Positions 27,683 to 35,344 of a DNA stretch of 64,000 nucleotides are shown here, piece by piece; the first letter of the stretch is position 1, and every line of letters begins with the position of its first letter. Origin of the DNA: Metabacillus kandeliae (GTDB lineage Bacteria; Bacillota; Bacilli; Bacillales; Bacillaceae); the NCBI RefSeq assembly GCF_021166585.1, contig NZ_JAJOZE010000001.1, positions 1,219,304-1,283,303 on the forward strand, written 5' to 3'. A program made the translations under genes and the position numbers. The notes below the pieces were generated by a model. It saw nothing but the letters and a program-made list of their open reading frames with translations. It was not told where the DNA came from and ran no database searches.

Positions 27683-29437
27683 ATGAACACGTTCTTTCGT
27701 AAAACGTTTTTTGCTGCCGTAATTGCTGGACTTCTGACTGGATTTTTGCCTGCAAGCTCGAACGCGTCACCTAAAGGGAATCATTCCCATCTCAGCACTT
27801 CACAGGTTGATGTTGGCAATAAAGGCATGGTCGTTTCAGCAACGCCCTACGCTTCGAAAATTGGCGCAGATGTATTGAAAAAAGGCGGCAATGCCGTTGA
27901 TGCGGCGGCTGCGATCCAGTTTGCCCTGAATACGACAGAGCCGATGATGTCAGGAATCGGCGGCGGCGGATTTATGATGGTGTATGATGCAAAGCGCAAA
28001 AAAACAACTATTGTAGACAGCAGAGAGCGTGCTCCGGCTGGGGCAAGCACAGATATGTTTCTAGACAGCAACGGAGAGCCCATCCCGTTTGCCAAGCGTC
28101 ACATTCAAGGAAATGCGGTTGGTGTGCCAGGCACGCTGAAGGGCTTGGATGCTGCCCTAAGGCGCTTTGGAACCATGCCGATGAAAAAGTTGATTGCTCC
28201 TTCTGTAAAGCTTGCCGACCACGGCTTCACTATTGACTCTGTTTTAGCAAAAGCCATTGCCGATAATAAAGAAAAATTAATGCGATCAGCTGCTGGCAAA
28301 GTATTTGTACCGAACGGCGTGCCGCTGAAGGAAGGCGACAAGCTTGTTCAAAAGGACTTGGCGAAAACGTTCAGGATGATTCAAAAAGAGGGCCCGGATG
28401 CCTTGTATAAAGGGAAAATCGGTACAGCACTAGCGAAGGAAGTGCAGAAATACGGCGGTTCGCTCAGTAAAAAGGACTTGCGCAAATACGATATTACATG
28501 GGACAAGCCCATCTATGGCGATTACAAAGGCTATGAAATCGCAAGTATGCCTCCCCCAAGCTCCGGAGGAATTTTCCTTTTGCAAATGCTGAAATTATTG
28601 GACAGCTATAACCTTTCCTCATATTCTGCTGATTCATGGCAGAAGTATCACCTGCTGTCAGAGGCCATGCACCTCTCTTATGCAGACAGAGCTGTTTATG
28701 CAGGAGATCCAGAGTTTGTGAAGGTTCCAGTTAAAGGACTGCTCGACCCGCGCTATATAGCAGAACGGCAAAAACTGATTTCGCTGAATAAAGTTAATAC
28801 ATCTCCAAAAGCCGGTGATCCATGGAAATACCAAAATGGGAAGCCGAATTATGATGAAGCAGCAAAAGCTGACAGCAAAGCCATCGGCCAGACAACCCAT
28901 TTTACTGTTGCAGACAAATGGGGCAATATTGTTTCCTATACAACGACCATTGAACAGGTATTCGGCACAGGCATCATGGTGCCAGGCTATGGATTTATGC
29001 TGAACAATGAGCTGACTGACTTTGATGCGGTACCTGGAGGGGCTAATGAAGTCCATCCAAATAAACGCCCGCTCAGCAGCATGAGCCCGACAATCGTTTT
29101 CAAAAACGGCAAACCTGTCCTGTCGGTCGGCTCTCCGGGAGGACCAACCATCATTGCTTCTGTTCTTCAGACTATTATTAATAAACTGGACTATGGCATG
29201 GAGCTGAAAAAAGCCATAGAAGAGCCTAGAATTTATACTAGCAGTCTAAGCACTTATTCAAGGGAATCCGGTATTCCAGAAGAAACTATTGGAAAGCTCA
29301 ACAGCATGGGCCATCACTTTACGGCTGACCCTGAAGAAATCGGTAATGTGCAGGCAATCGAAATAAACGGCAAAGACGGCCGCTATAAAGGAGCTGCCGA
29401 CTCAAGCCGCAATGGAGCTGCCATAGGAATTCATTAA
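27683..29437 (+). CDS. ggt: Secreted gamma-glutamyltransferase (glutathione hydrolase)
   Basis: 584-residue Ntn-hydrolase made as a proenzyme that self-cleaves into large and small subunits. A signal peptide is clear (basic MNTFFRK, hydrophobic FFAAVIAGLLTGFLPA, small residues SSNAS). The cleavage/catalytic threonine is T404 in GQTTHFTVADKWGN; the gamma-glutamate-binding arginine lies in VDSRERAPAG, and the small subunit has PLSSMSPTIVF and GSPGGPTI. It removes gamma-glutamyl groups from glutathione, gamma-Glu peptides or polyglutamate outside the cell. GAAGGAGGAC precedes the ATG. Divergent from egtB with about 250 bases between. Confidence 0.95.
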   Translation: MNTFFRKTFFAAVIAGLLTGFLPASSNASPKGNHSHLSTSQVDVGNKGMVVSATPYASKIGADVLKKGGNAVDAAAAIQFALNTTEPMMSGIGGGGFMMVYDAKRKKTTIVDSRERAPAGASTDMFLDSNGEPIPFAKRHIQGNAVGVPGTLKGLDAALRRFGTMPMKKLIAPSVKLADHGFTIDSVLAKAIADNKEKLMRSAAGKVFVPNGVPLKEGDKLVQKDLAKTFRMIQKEGPDALYKGKIGTALAKEVQKYGGSLSKKDLRKYDITWDKPIYGDYKGYEIASMPPPSSGGIFLLQMLKLLDSYNLSSYSADSWQKYHLLSEAMHLSYADRAVYAGDPEFVKVPVKGLLDPRYIAERQKLISLNKVNTSPKAGDPWKYQNGKPNYDEAAKADSKAIGQTTHFTVADKWGNIVSYTTTIEQVFGTGIMVPGYGFMLNNELTDFDAVPGGANEVHPNKRPLSSMSPTIVFKNGKPVLSVGSPGGPTIIASVLQTIINKLDYGMELKKAIEEPRIYTSSLSTYSRESGIPEETIGKLNSMGHHFTADPEEIGNVQAIEINGKDGRYKGAADSSRNGAAIGIH

Positions 29438-29442
29438 TAACC

Positions 29443-29799
29443 AAAAAGGGGCTGGGACATAAATGAAACCACTATCCTCAAAGACGAACAATGTCTGATT
29501 GATATGAATAGTTCAGCTGTAGGAACAGGTTCGTTCCATTGCGCTGCAGCCACTCCCTTTCCGCGGGGAGGAAGGCTTTAGCCTCCTCGGCTTCGCCTGC
29601 GGGGTCTCAGCCTTTCCTCTACTTCCCGCAGGAGTTGAGTGGCTTCCGCCCATTCCACTAAGGTTTACGATCCTTAGAAAGAATAAAATCTAATTAAACA
29701 AAATAAAAACCCGAACGATTAGAGGAATAATTCACTTAAATCCGCCTAATCATTCGGGTTTTTCATTGTCTAAAGTACTTATGTCCCAGCCTCTTTTTA
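29443..29799. mobile_element. MITE-like element with GGCTGGGACATAA ends
   Basis: Nearly perfect terminal inverted repeats: AAAAAGGGGCTGGGACATAA (29443-29462) and TTATGTCCCAGCCTCTTTTT (29779-29798). Inside are a GC-rich family-1 palindromic repeat (about 29519-29665) and a second inverted repeat AAAAACCCGAACGATTAG / CTAATCATTCGGGTTTTT (29705-29722, 29746-29763), which looks like a terminator. No coding capacity. It fills the whole gap between the convergent ggt and oxidoreductase genes and ends exactly at the oxidoreductase stop codon. Short intergenic repeats with such ends occur in many Firmicutes. Confidence 0.65.
29519..29665. repeat. GC-rich palindromic repeat, family 1 copy B
   Basis: Shares the blocks CTTTCCGCGGGG, CCTCCTCGGC, GCCTGCGGGGTCTCA and CTTCCCGCAGGAG with copy A at 4484-4625, but is more diverged. 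Nested palindromes such as GAGGAAGGCTTTAGCCTCCTC are visible. Embedded in the MITE-like element. Confidence 0.75.
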
Positions 29800-30759
29800 T
29801 TATGGCTTCAGCAATATTTTTCCTGTACTTTTCCTGCTTTCAAGAAGGCGATGTGCCTCTTTGCCGTCCTTTAAAGAAAATATGGCAGGTTCGGCAATCT
29901 TCAGCTTACCGGTTTGGATCCAATCAAACAGCTCAGCTGAACGGCTTAGCCTCTCCTCACGGGAAGTGAGCACATTCCACAGGTCTCCCCCTGTTAATGT
30001 TTTTGACGTATCCATCAGCATTCTCGGATCCACAAGTGCAGGATCTCCGCCTGCCATCCCGAAAAACACAACGGTTCCACCTGTTCTGACTGCTGCAAAG
30101 CTATCCTCGAGCGTAGCGCCGACAGATTCATATACAGCATCAGCTCCCATGCTGTTCGTATATTCTCTGATTTTCTCCGGCCAGCTGCTGCTGTAGAGAA
30201 ACACCTCATCCGCGCCTGCTTTCATCGCAGCAGCCTTTTTTTCCTCACTGGAGGTCAATCCGATGGCTGTTCCTCCAAGCAGCTTGATCATTTGCATCAG
30301 GAGCTGGCCGACACCGCCAGCAGCAGCGTGGACAACAGCAGTATCTGCGGACTTTACTTTATAGCTGTCCCGCACAAGGTAATGTGCAGTCAATCCCTGG
30401 AGCAGCACACTTGCTGCCGTTTCATGAGAAATTCCTTCAGGGACAGAGATAGCTTTTTCATAAGGAACAGCCACGAATTCAGCATTTGCATATGGAACAT
30501 CTGCAAACGCGATTCTATCTCCTGGCTTAATGTCTTGAATAGCAGACTCCACAACAACGCCTGAACCTTCATAACCAAGAATGAAAGGTGGCTCTCCTGC
30601 CAGATGATAGTTCCCTTTTCTTCTGTAAATGTCTGCGAAATTAAGCCCGATTGCTTCCATCTTAACAAGAACTTCATCAGGGCCAATTTCAGGAGTGGGG
30701 ATCTCCATGTATTCCAGTACATCCGCTGATCCAAACTGATTAAAAACCAATGCTTTCAT
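29800..30759 (-). CDS. Zinc-independent NADPH:quinone oxidoreductase (MDR family)
   Basis: 319-residue medium-chain dehydrogenase/reductase of the quinone oxidoreductase (Qor) type. N-terminal GroES-like fold (MKALVFNQFGSADVLEY, GLNFADIYRRKG), Rossmann motif HAAAGGVGQLLMQMIKLLGG, and no structural or catalytic zinc cysteines, as in Qor/zeta-crystallin. Likely reduces quinones or other electrophiles with NADPH. ATG 30759 has GAGGTACC upstream. The stop abuts the MITE-like element. Substrate cannot be deduced. Confidence 0.9.
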   Translation of the reverse strand: MKALVFNQFGSADVLEYMEIPTPEIGPDEVLVKMEAIGLNFADIYRRKGNYHLAGEPPFILGYEGSGVVVESAIQDIKPGDRIAFADVPYANAEFVAVPYEKAISVPEGISHETAASVLLQGLTAHYLVRDSYKVKSADTAVVHAAAGGVGQLLMQMIKLLGGTAIGLTSSEEKKAAAMKAGADEVFLYSSSWPEKIREYTNSMGADAVYESVGATLEDSFAAVRTGGTVVFFGMAGGDPALVDPRMLMDTSKTLTGGDLWNVLTSREERLSRSAELFDWIQTGKLKIAEPAIFSLKDGKEAHRLLESRKSTGKILLKP

Positions 30760-30776
30760 GCAGGTACCTCATTCTT

Positions 30777-31797
30777 CTATGTATTTATGAAATAAGCGTA
30801 TAGAATCGGAAGGAGGAATGCAAGATGGATGTGTAATAAGCTTATGAGATTATAGGATCTATATCGGTAGTTTCCTTCATAAGGGATGGAGAGAGATTTT
30901 AGAATTTTGGACGATACAGAGGCGGAGCTGAGAAAGGTAAAAGATCGGAATTGTTCGTTAGTTATAGTGGGTTGTATTAAAAGAGCAAAGTCAATTAAAG
31001 CTTGAACATGGGCGATTTTATCCTTTTTGCTGCAGTATAGGCAGTGCCAGGTACCTCTTTCCCTTTTCATACTTAGTTTTTGGCAACCCGGGCAGTGTAC
31101 CCCGGGGATTATGGCTGAAACAGGAATCTTGTATTTTTCGAGGAGGTTTGGGGTGTGAGGCCTGTGTTCTTTGATTAGCGTATTCGTCAGCTTTCTGATT
31201 TCTTTTGAGGTAAGTATGCCCTTCCCATTTTGGAAAAGAGTATTTAGTTTGGTGGGTAAGTGTTCTGCATGAACGATTCTTTTTAAAAGAAAAGTGTTAG
31301 GTGAAGGTGTTTTGATTATTGTTGCTGGATTGCTAAACACGACAAAGGCCGCAATAGGAAGGTTCTTCTGATTATGTCTGTTTAACCAGTTTCTCAGCTG
31401 AACTTCCTGTCTCTCTATTTGAAGGATCGGGCTTGGCATCCCTTCTTCTTTCTCATTCAGCGTCCTAACCAATTGACTGAACTGCGGATCAAACTGCAGA
31501 ATGCCGGCAATATTTTTGATCTCGAGAATAACGGCTATTTTAGGGGTGAAAATCAGTGTATCAAGCTGAAAAAGTATCCTTAATGCCAGGAAGGCGAAGA
31601 TCGTGGAGTATAGAAGCACTGTCATCATCAATGAAATTCAAGTGATAATCCAGAGACTTTTCACCGTGGTAGCCAGCGAGGCTTTTTCTCAGATCTTCAT
31701 CAATAAGCGGTCTCTTTTCATAAGCAGCCGGCAGTCTTCTTAACAAAGCTTCCAGCATGCTGATTTTGAGAGGATAGGGTCTATGTTTTAGAATCAT
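30777..31797 (-). pseudogene. NERD-domain protein with C4 zinc ribbon, frameshifted
   Basis: Two overlapping frames form one protein. The first (31797-31561) starts MILKHRPYPLKISMLEALL and contains the NERD start AGYHGEKSLDYHL and ILHDLRLPGIKDTF; the second (from ~31570 to 30777) continues QLDTLIFTPKIAVILEIKN, the NERD nuclease core, then a C4 zinc ribbon (HCPGCQKLSMKRERGTWHCLYCSKKD) and a hydrophobic C terminus. The break is in a run of five A (31569-31573, plus strand): four would restore DTFQLDTL. NERD proteins are nuclease-related with unknown role. It may be a true pseudogene or a homopolymer sequencing error; the restored protein would have about 339 residues. Confidence 0.8.
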
Positions 31798-31994
31798 TTA
31801 GAGGTTCTCCTGATTTGGCAGATTGTGAAAAACGAGGTGGGGTTAACATAATAAAATTATATAATATTCCCCTCACTGTTTTAGTGCTCTTTTAGAACTT
31901 ACCATCACATGAATAACTGTGCAAACCGGCAAAATTTGATTTTACCAGCTTAAATATAGTTTTTCACAGCCTTTCAAATGAATTGAGGCTGATC

Positions 31995-32172
31995 GGTAAA
32001 ACCGGTCCTTCATTCACTGTCCAAAATGAGTCTTTCACTGTCCAACTCAGTCCTTTAACTGGCGGAAACGCTCATTGAACTGGCGGATTTCACCCGTTCA
32101 CTGTCCAAAACAGCTTCCTAACTGTCCAAACTCTATAACTCCTTTTTCCCGGAGCAAAACTCAATTTTGCCA
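31995..32172. repeat. 21-bp-period array, copy 1
   Basis: The motif ACTGTCC or ACTGGCG starts at 32016, 32037, 32058, 32079, 32100 and 32121, exactly 21 bases apart. Units 1, 2, 5 and 6 start ACTGTCCAA; units 3 and 4 start ACTGGCGGA. A degenerate leading unit (31995) and an A/T-rich tail with AGCAAAACTCAATTTTGCC complete it. No open frame runs through it. Intergenic, between the frameshifted NERD gene and the end of the cys operon. Nothing else was recognised in the surrounding 31798-31994 and 32173-32355. Confidence 0.85.
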
Positions 32173-32355
32173 CCTGCTTAGATTGAACTAAAAGCCGGTT
32201 ACCGGATTGTTTGAACAATCAGTCTGTAATTACAACAGTTTAAAGTTTACATAATAATATTATAAACCCGTCCCCTATGATGAATCATTTATTCCACCTA
32301 CTCCGCCAAGCTACAATCCACTTTTCAAGCAGCAAAATTAAATTTCCCTCACCTT

Positions 32356-32511
32356 CCCAAAACCGGCCCTTCATTCACTGTCCAAAACGAGCACTTCACT
32401 GTCCAACTCAGCCCTCTTACTGGCGGATTTCACCCGTCTACTGTCCAAAACAGCTCCTTTACTGTCCAAACTCAAAAACTCCATTTTCCAGGCACAAAAT
32501 CCATTTTGACC
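32356..32511. repeat. 21-bp-period array, copy 2
   Basis: Second, shorter copy: motifs start at 32377, 32398, 32419, 32440 and 32461, again exactly 21 bases apart (four ACTGTCCAA units and one ACTGGCGGA unit in the middle). The leading block AAAACCGGCCCTTCATTC and the tail match copy 1, and it looks like copy 1 with one ACTGGCG unit fewer. Ends 33 bases from the sirC stop codon. Confidence 0.85.
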
Positions 32512-32543
32512 CTCCCAAACTTAGCAAACAAAAAACCCCAATC

Positions 32544-33041
32544 TCACCCAAGATCAGGGTCCTTCCGCTTTTTCCATTGCTCATCAAGCTGTGCTTCAAT
32601 ATCATTATCAAGCAGCTGCTCTATTTTCCCGCCAATTTCTTTTGCCAGTGCAGGACTGGCGCCTCCTGTTGATACAGAGAGGGTGAGCTTCCCCTTTTTT
32701 ACGATTTTCGGCACTTGGATGTTGCCATTCTCAGCCCTGCTCACAACATTGACGAGGGTGTGCTTCCGGGCTGCATCAGCAATTTTGGAATTGAGCTCGC
32801 TGTCATTTGTGGCTGCGATGATCAGCCTGTATCCTTCCAGGTCTTCCAGGCTGATCTCCCGCTGATGCCAAGTGATACGGCCATTCTTTGCAAGATCAGC
32901 AATTTCCTGCCCGGCTTCAGGGCTGATAATCGTTAGCAGCGCCTCTTCTTCAAGAAGCAGCTGCAGCCTTCTAAGAGCGATGCTGCCTCCGCCTGCTATC
33001 AGCACCGGCTCGTTTTTTAAATCAATTAAGAGCGGAATCAT
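32544..33041 (-). CDS. sirC: Precorrin-2 dehydrogenase (siroheme synthase component, YlnF)
   Basis: 165-residue SirC/YlnF-type protein with the N-terminal NAD-binding domain of siroheme synthase (MIPLLIDLKNEPVLIAGGGSIALRRLQLL, IIAATNDSELN, KLTLSVSTGGASPALAKEIG). It oxidises precorrin-2 to sirohydrochlorin with NAD+. Last gene of the cys operon; ATG 33041 overlaps the sirB stop as ATGA. Confidence 0.93.
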   Translation of the reverse strand: MIPLLIDLKNEPVLIAGGGSIALRRLQLLLEEEALLTIISPEAGQEIADLAKNGRITWHQREISLEDLEGYRLIIAATNDSELNSKIADAARKHTLVNVVSRAENGNIQVPKIVKKGKLTLSVSTGGASPALAKEIGGKIEQLLDNDIEAQLDEQWKKRKDPDLG

Positions 33042-33802
33042 ACTGATTCCTCCATTGAGAAGACACCTGGCTTTTGCTCAATTGCTTCTTTGACCCTGTA
33101 AACAAATGCTTCTCGGACGAGCGGACTGTGGCCGATATAAGAGCAAAGCACCAGGTTTTTCTCCGTTTGCAGTTTCCTGATTTCCTTTTCGATGCCTTTC
33201 ATTAATAAGCCGGTAAAAAGAAGGTACGGCATGAGAAGAATATGGTTTTCAGGGAAGGTATTGATCTCAGACAATTTTTCTTCAAATGACGGCTTTGCTG
33301 CTGTTAAATAGCAAACGTCTGTCTCTTTGAATCGATATTTTTCTTTCAGCATGCCAGCAAGCCTCTGCATGTTTTCTTTTACTTCCGGATCCGTGCTTCC
33401 TCTGCCAATTATAAGAACTCTTGTATCGGCATTTGAATAGGTGTGGGGCTTTAGCATACTGTATACTGCTTCAGCCATTTTATCCTGAATGCCGATCGGC
33501 CTGCCGTATGAAATGGGAACTGACGGATATTGCTGCTGCATGCGTTCAAGAACTTCAGGGATGTCTTTCTTCGCATGCACCGCTGTTAAAAGAAGCAGAG
33601 GCACAACAGCAATACTGGTTGCACCTTTGTTCACGCAGGCAGCAAAGCCTTCTTCAATGGACGGCTCAGCAAGCTCCAGAAAAGAAATTTCCTGTATGGG
33701 CGCTGCTATGCTTTTTTGGCATTCCTGAATGAAAGCTGCCGCTTCTTCGCGTGCTTTTTTGACGCGGCTGCCATGGCAAATGTATAGTACAGCCTGGCTC
33801 AT
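33038..33802 (-). CDS. sirB: Sirohydrochlorin ferrochelatase SirB (YlnE)
   Basis: 254-residue CbiX/SirB-type chelatase inserting Fe2+ into sirohydrochlorin to give siroheme, the cofactor of sulfite reductase. The metal-binding His is in the N-terminal YICHGSRVKKAREE, and the second CbiX half follows from about residue 120 (RVLIIGRGSTDPEVKENM). Directly downstream of sumT (1-base gap) and overlapping sirC. Confidence 0.93.
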   Translation of the reverse strand: MSQAVLYICHGSRVKKAREEAAAFIQECQKSIAAPIQEISFLELAEPSIEEGFAACVNKGATSIAVVPLLLLTAVHAKKDIPEVLERMQQQYPSVPISYGRPIGIQDKMAEAVYSMLKPHTYSNADTRVLIIGRGSTDPEVKENMQRLAGMLKEKYRFKETDVCYLTAAKPSFEEKLSEINTFPENHILLMPYLLFTGLLMKGIEKEIRKLQTEKNLVLCSYIGHSPLVREAFVYRVKEAIEQKPGVFSMEESV

Positions 33803-33803
33803 T

Positions 33804-34574
33804 TTACAGCGCCTCGCTGACAGGAGATGCTTTAAGATCTTCTTTGAACCATTTCAGCTGTTCACGGTATTTGACGACTTCCCCGATAATGATCATGCTT
33901 GGATTTTTCATTTCATTGCGCATGGCGTCCTCATGAATGGTTTCAAGAGTGCCTGTGACCGTTTTTTGCACGGCAGTCGTACCCCAATGGATGATGGCAG
34001 CTGGTGTATCAGGGCTTTTACCATACTGAATGAGCTTTTCCTGAATGTACGGAAGCTGGCTGACCCCCATATAGATGGCAAGGGTGTCTATTCCTTTTGC
34101 AAGGGACTTCCAGCGTTCCTCTTCATCTTCACCCTTTTTATGCCCAGTAACAAAAGCAACGCTTGCGCTTGCATCGCGGTGTGTGACAGGAATGCCTGCA
34201 TAAGCTGCGGCTGCAATTCCAGAAGTGACCCCAGGCACGATTTCAAATGGCAGGTTGTTTTTTACAAGAGCTTCGGCCTCTTCGCCGCCTCTTCCAAAAA
34301 CAAACGGATCTCCGCCTTTCAGCCTTGTTACAACTTTTCCTTTTTTGGCGTAGCGGACAAGAAAGCGGTTGATCGTTTCCTGTTTCATCGTGTGATAATC
34401 AGGCAGCTTGCCGCAGTAGATCAGATCCGCTCCTTCTTTTGCATGCTTCAGCAGTTCTTTATTAATGAGGCGGTCATAAAGAATAACATCTGCCTCTTGT
34501 ATGCATCGTAAAGCTTTTAAAGTGATCAGTTCGGGGTCCCCTGGTCCTGCACCGACAAGATAGACTTTTCCCAT
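33804..34574 (-). CDS. sumT: Uroporphyrinogen-III C-methyltransferase (YlnD)
   Basis: 256-residue SAM-dependent methyltransferase making precorrin-2 from uroporphyrinogen III. Family motifs: KVYLVGAGPGDPELITLKA, ADVILYDRLI, RLKGGDPFVFGRGGEEAEAL, VVPGVTSG (here IVPGVTSGIAAAAYAGIPVTHR) and LAIYMGVSQLP. Monofunctional length, unlike the CysG fusion. GGAGGG-like RBS at 34585. A hairpin terminator lies between it and cysC, so it may be expressed below the level of the first operon genes. Confidence 0.94.
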   Translation of the reverse strand: MGKVYLVGAGPGDPELITLKALRCIQEADVILYDRLINKELLKHAKEGADLIYCGKLPDYHTMKQETINRFLVRYAKKGKVVTRLKGGDPFVFGRGGEEAEALVKNNLPFEIVPGVTSGIAAAAYAGIPVTHRDASASVAFVTGHKKGEDEEERWKSLAKGIDTLAIYMGVSQLPYIQEKLIQYGKSPDTPAAIIHWGTTAVQKTVTGTLETIHEDAMRNEMKNPSMIIIGEVVKYREQLKWFKEDLKASPVSEAL

Positions 34575-34606
34575 GGCGCGACCCTCCTATTAAAATTATT
34601 CTATTT

Positions 34607-34643
34607 CAAAAAAATCCAGAGCAAATGCTATATTGCTCCGGAT
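34607..34643 (-). terminator. Terminator between cysC and sumT
   Basis: Stem ATCCGGAGCAA / TTGCTCTGGAT (minus strand, one G-U pair) followed by TTTTTTTG. A second perfect inverted repeat CTTGAAGA / TCTTCAAG without a T tract lies closer to cysC at about 34667-34688. The pair divides the operon. Confidence 0.7.
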
Positions 34644-34717
34644 CTTATTTTCTTCTTTATTTTAAGCCTTGAAGAGCATGTTCTTCAAGCTTTTACAGCA
34701 CCAAAGAAACAGCACAG

Positions 34718-35335
34718 TTAAATTTTCTTTTGAATATAGCCGCTGTCTTCCAGGTAGCGCAGCAGTTGAGCTGTGCATTCCTCAGGTGACTTTTTATCTG
34801 TTTCAAGAACATATTCAGGCTGATCCGGCTCTTCATATGGTGAATCCAGGCCTGTGAAGTTTTTGATCTGGCCGCTCCGGGCTTTTTTATAAAGTCCTTT
34901 TGGATCCCTGTTTTCGCATTCTTCAAGCGGACATTTTACATAAACTTCGATAAATTCTTTTTCTTGAAGAAGCTCTCTTACCTGCTTTCTGTCATCCCGA
35001 AACGGAGAAATAAACGCTGTTACGACGACTGAGCCGCTGTCAACAAACAGCTTTGATACTTCCCCGATGCGGCGGATGTTTTCTACCCTGTCTTCTTCTG
35101 AGAATCCAAGATCCCCGTTCAATCCTTGACGGATATTGTCTCCATCAAGAACGTAAACCTGAGTTTCCCGGTTAAATAGTTCATGGGACAGCAGGTTTGC
35201 GATGGTTGACTTGCCTGAGCCGGACAGACCTGTCAGCCAAACCGTAAAACTGTGATGGCCGTTCTTTTCTCTTCTTTGTTCTTTTGAAACCGTCTGTTCA
35301 TGCCAGACCGTATTGGATGATTGCGCCATCTTCAT
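34718..35335 (-). CDS. cysC: Adenylyl-sulfate (APS) kinase
   Basis: 205-residue APS kinase, phosphorylating adenosine 5'-phosphosulfate to PAPS. P loop TGLSGSGKSTIAN, DGDNIRQGLNGDLGFS (APS-binding), ISPFRDDRKQVRELL, and GLYKKARSGQIKNFTGLDSPYE all match the family. Start ATG 35335 or the second ATG at 35329, whose spacing to AAGGGGG is better. Nine bases after sat. Confidence 0.96.
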   Translation of the reverse strand: MKMAQSSNTVWHEQTVSKEQRREKNGHHSFTVWLTGLSGSGKSTIANLLSHELFNRETQVYVLDGDNIRQGLNGDLGFSEEDRVENIRRIGEVSKLFVDSGSVVVTAFISPFRDDRKQVRELLQEKEFIEVYVKCPLEECENRDPKGLYKKARSGQIKNFTGLDSPYEEPDQPEYVLETDKKSPEECTAQLLRYLEDSGYIQKKI

Positions 35336-35344
35336 TCGCCCCCT

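Noticed and set aside
30777-31631. Independent membrane protein starting MMMTVLLYSTIFAFLALRILF
   Set aside because: Its first 21 residues are the out-of-frame translation of the NERD N terminus; the true protein continues from the upstream frame.
31995-32511. Possible CRISPR array from the regular spacing of ACTGTCC motifs
   Set aside because: The conserved part is only 7-9 bases, the period is 21 bases, units of two types alternate, and no cas gene is present.
32277-32672. 131-residue plus-strand frame with HCP/YCP heptads across array copy 2
   Set aside because: The heptads only reflect the 21-bp period; the same frame in copy 1 is broken by stops, there is no ribosome binding site, and the frame runs into sirC antisense.
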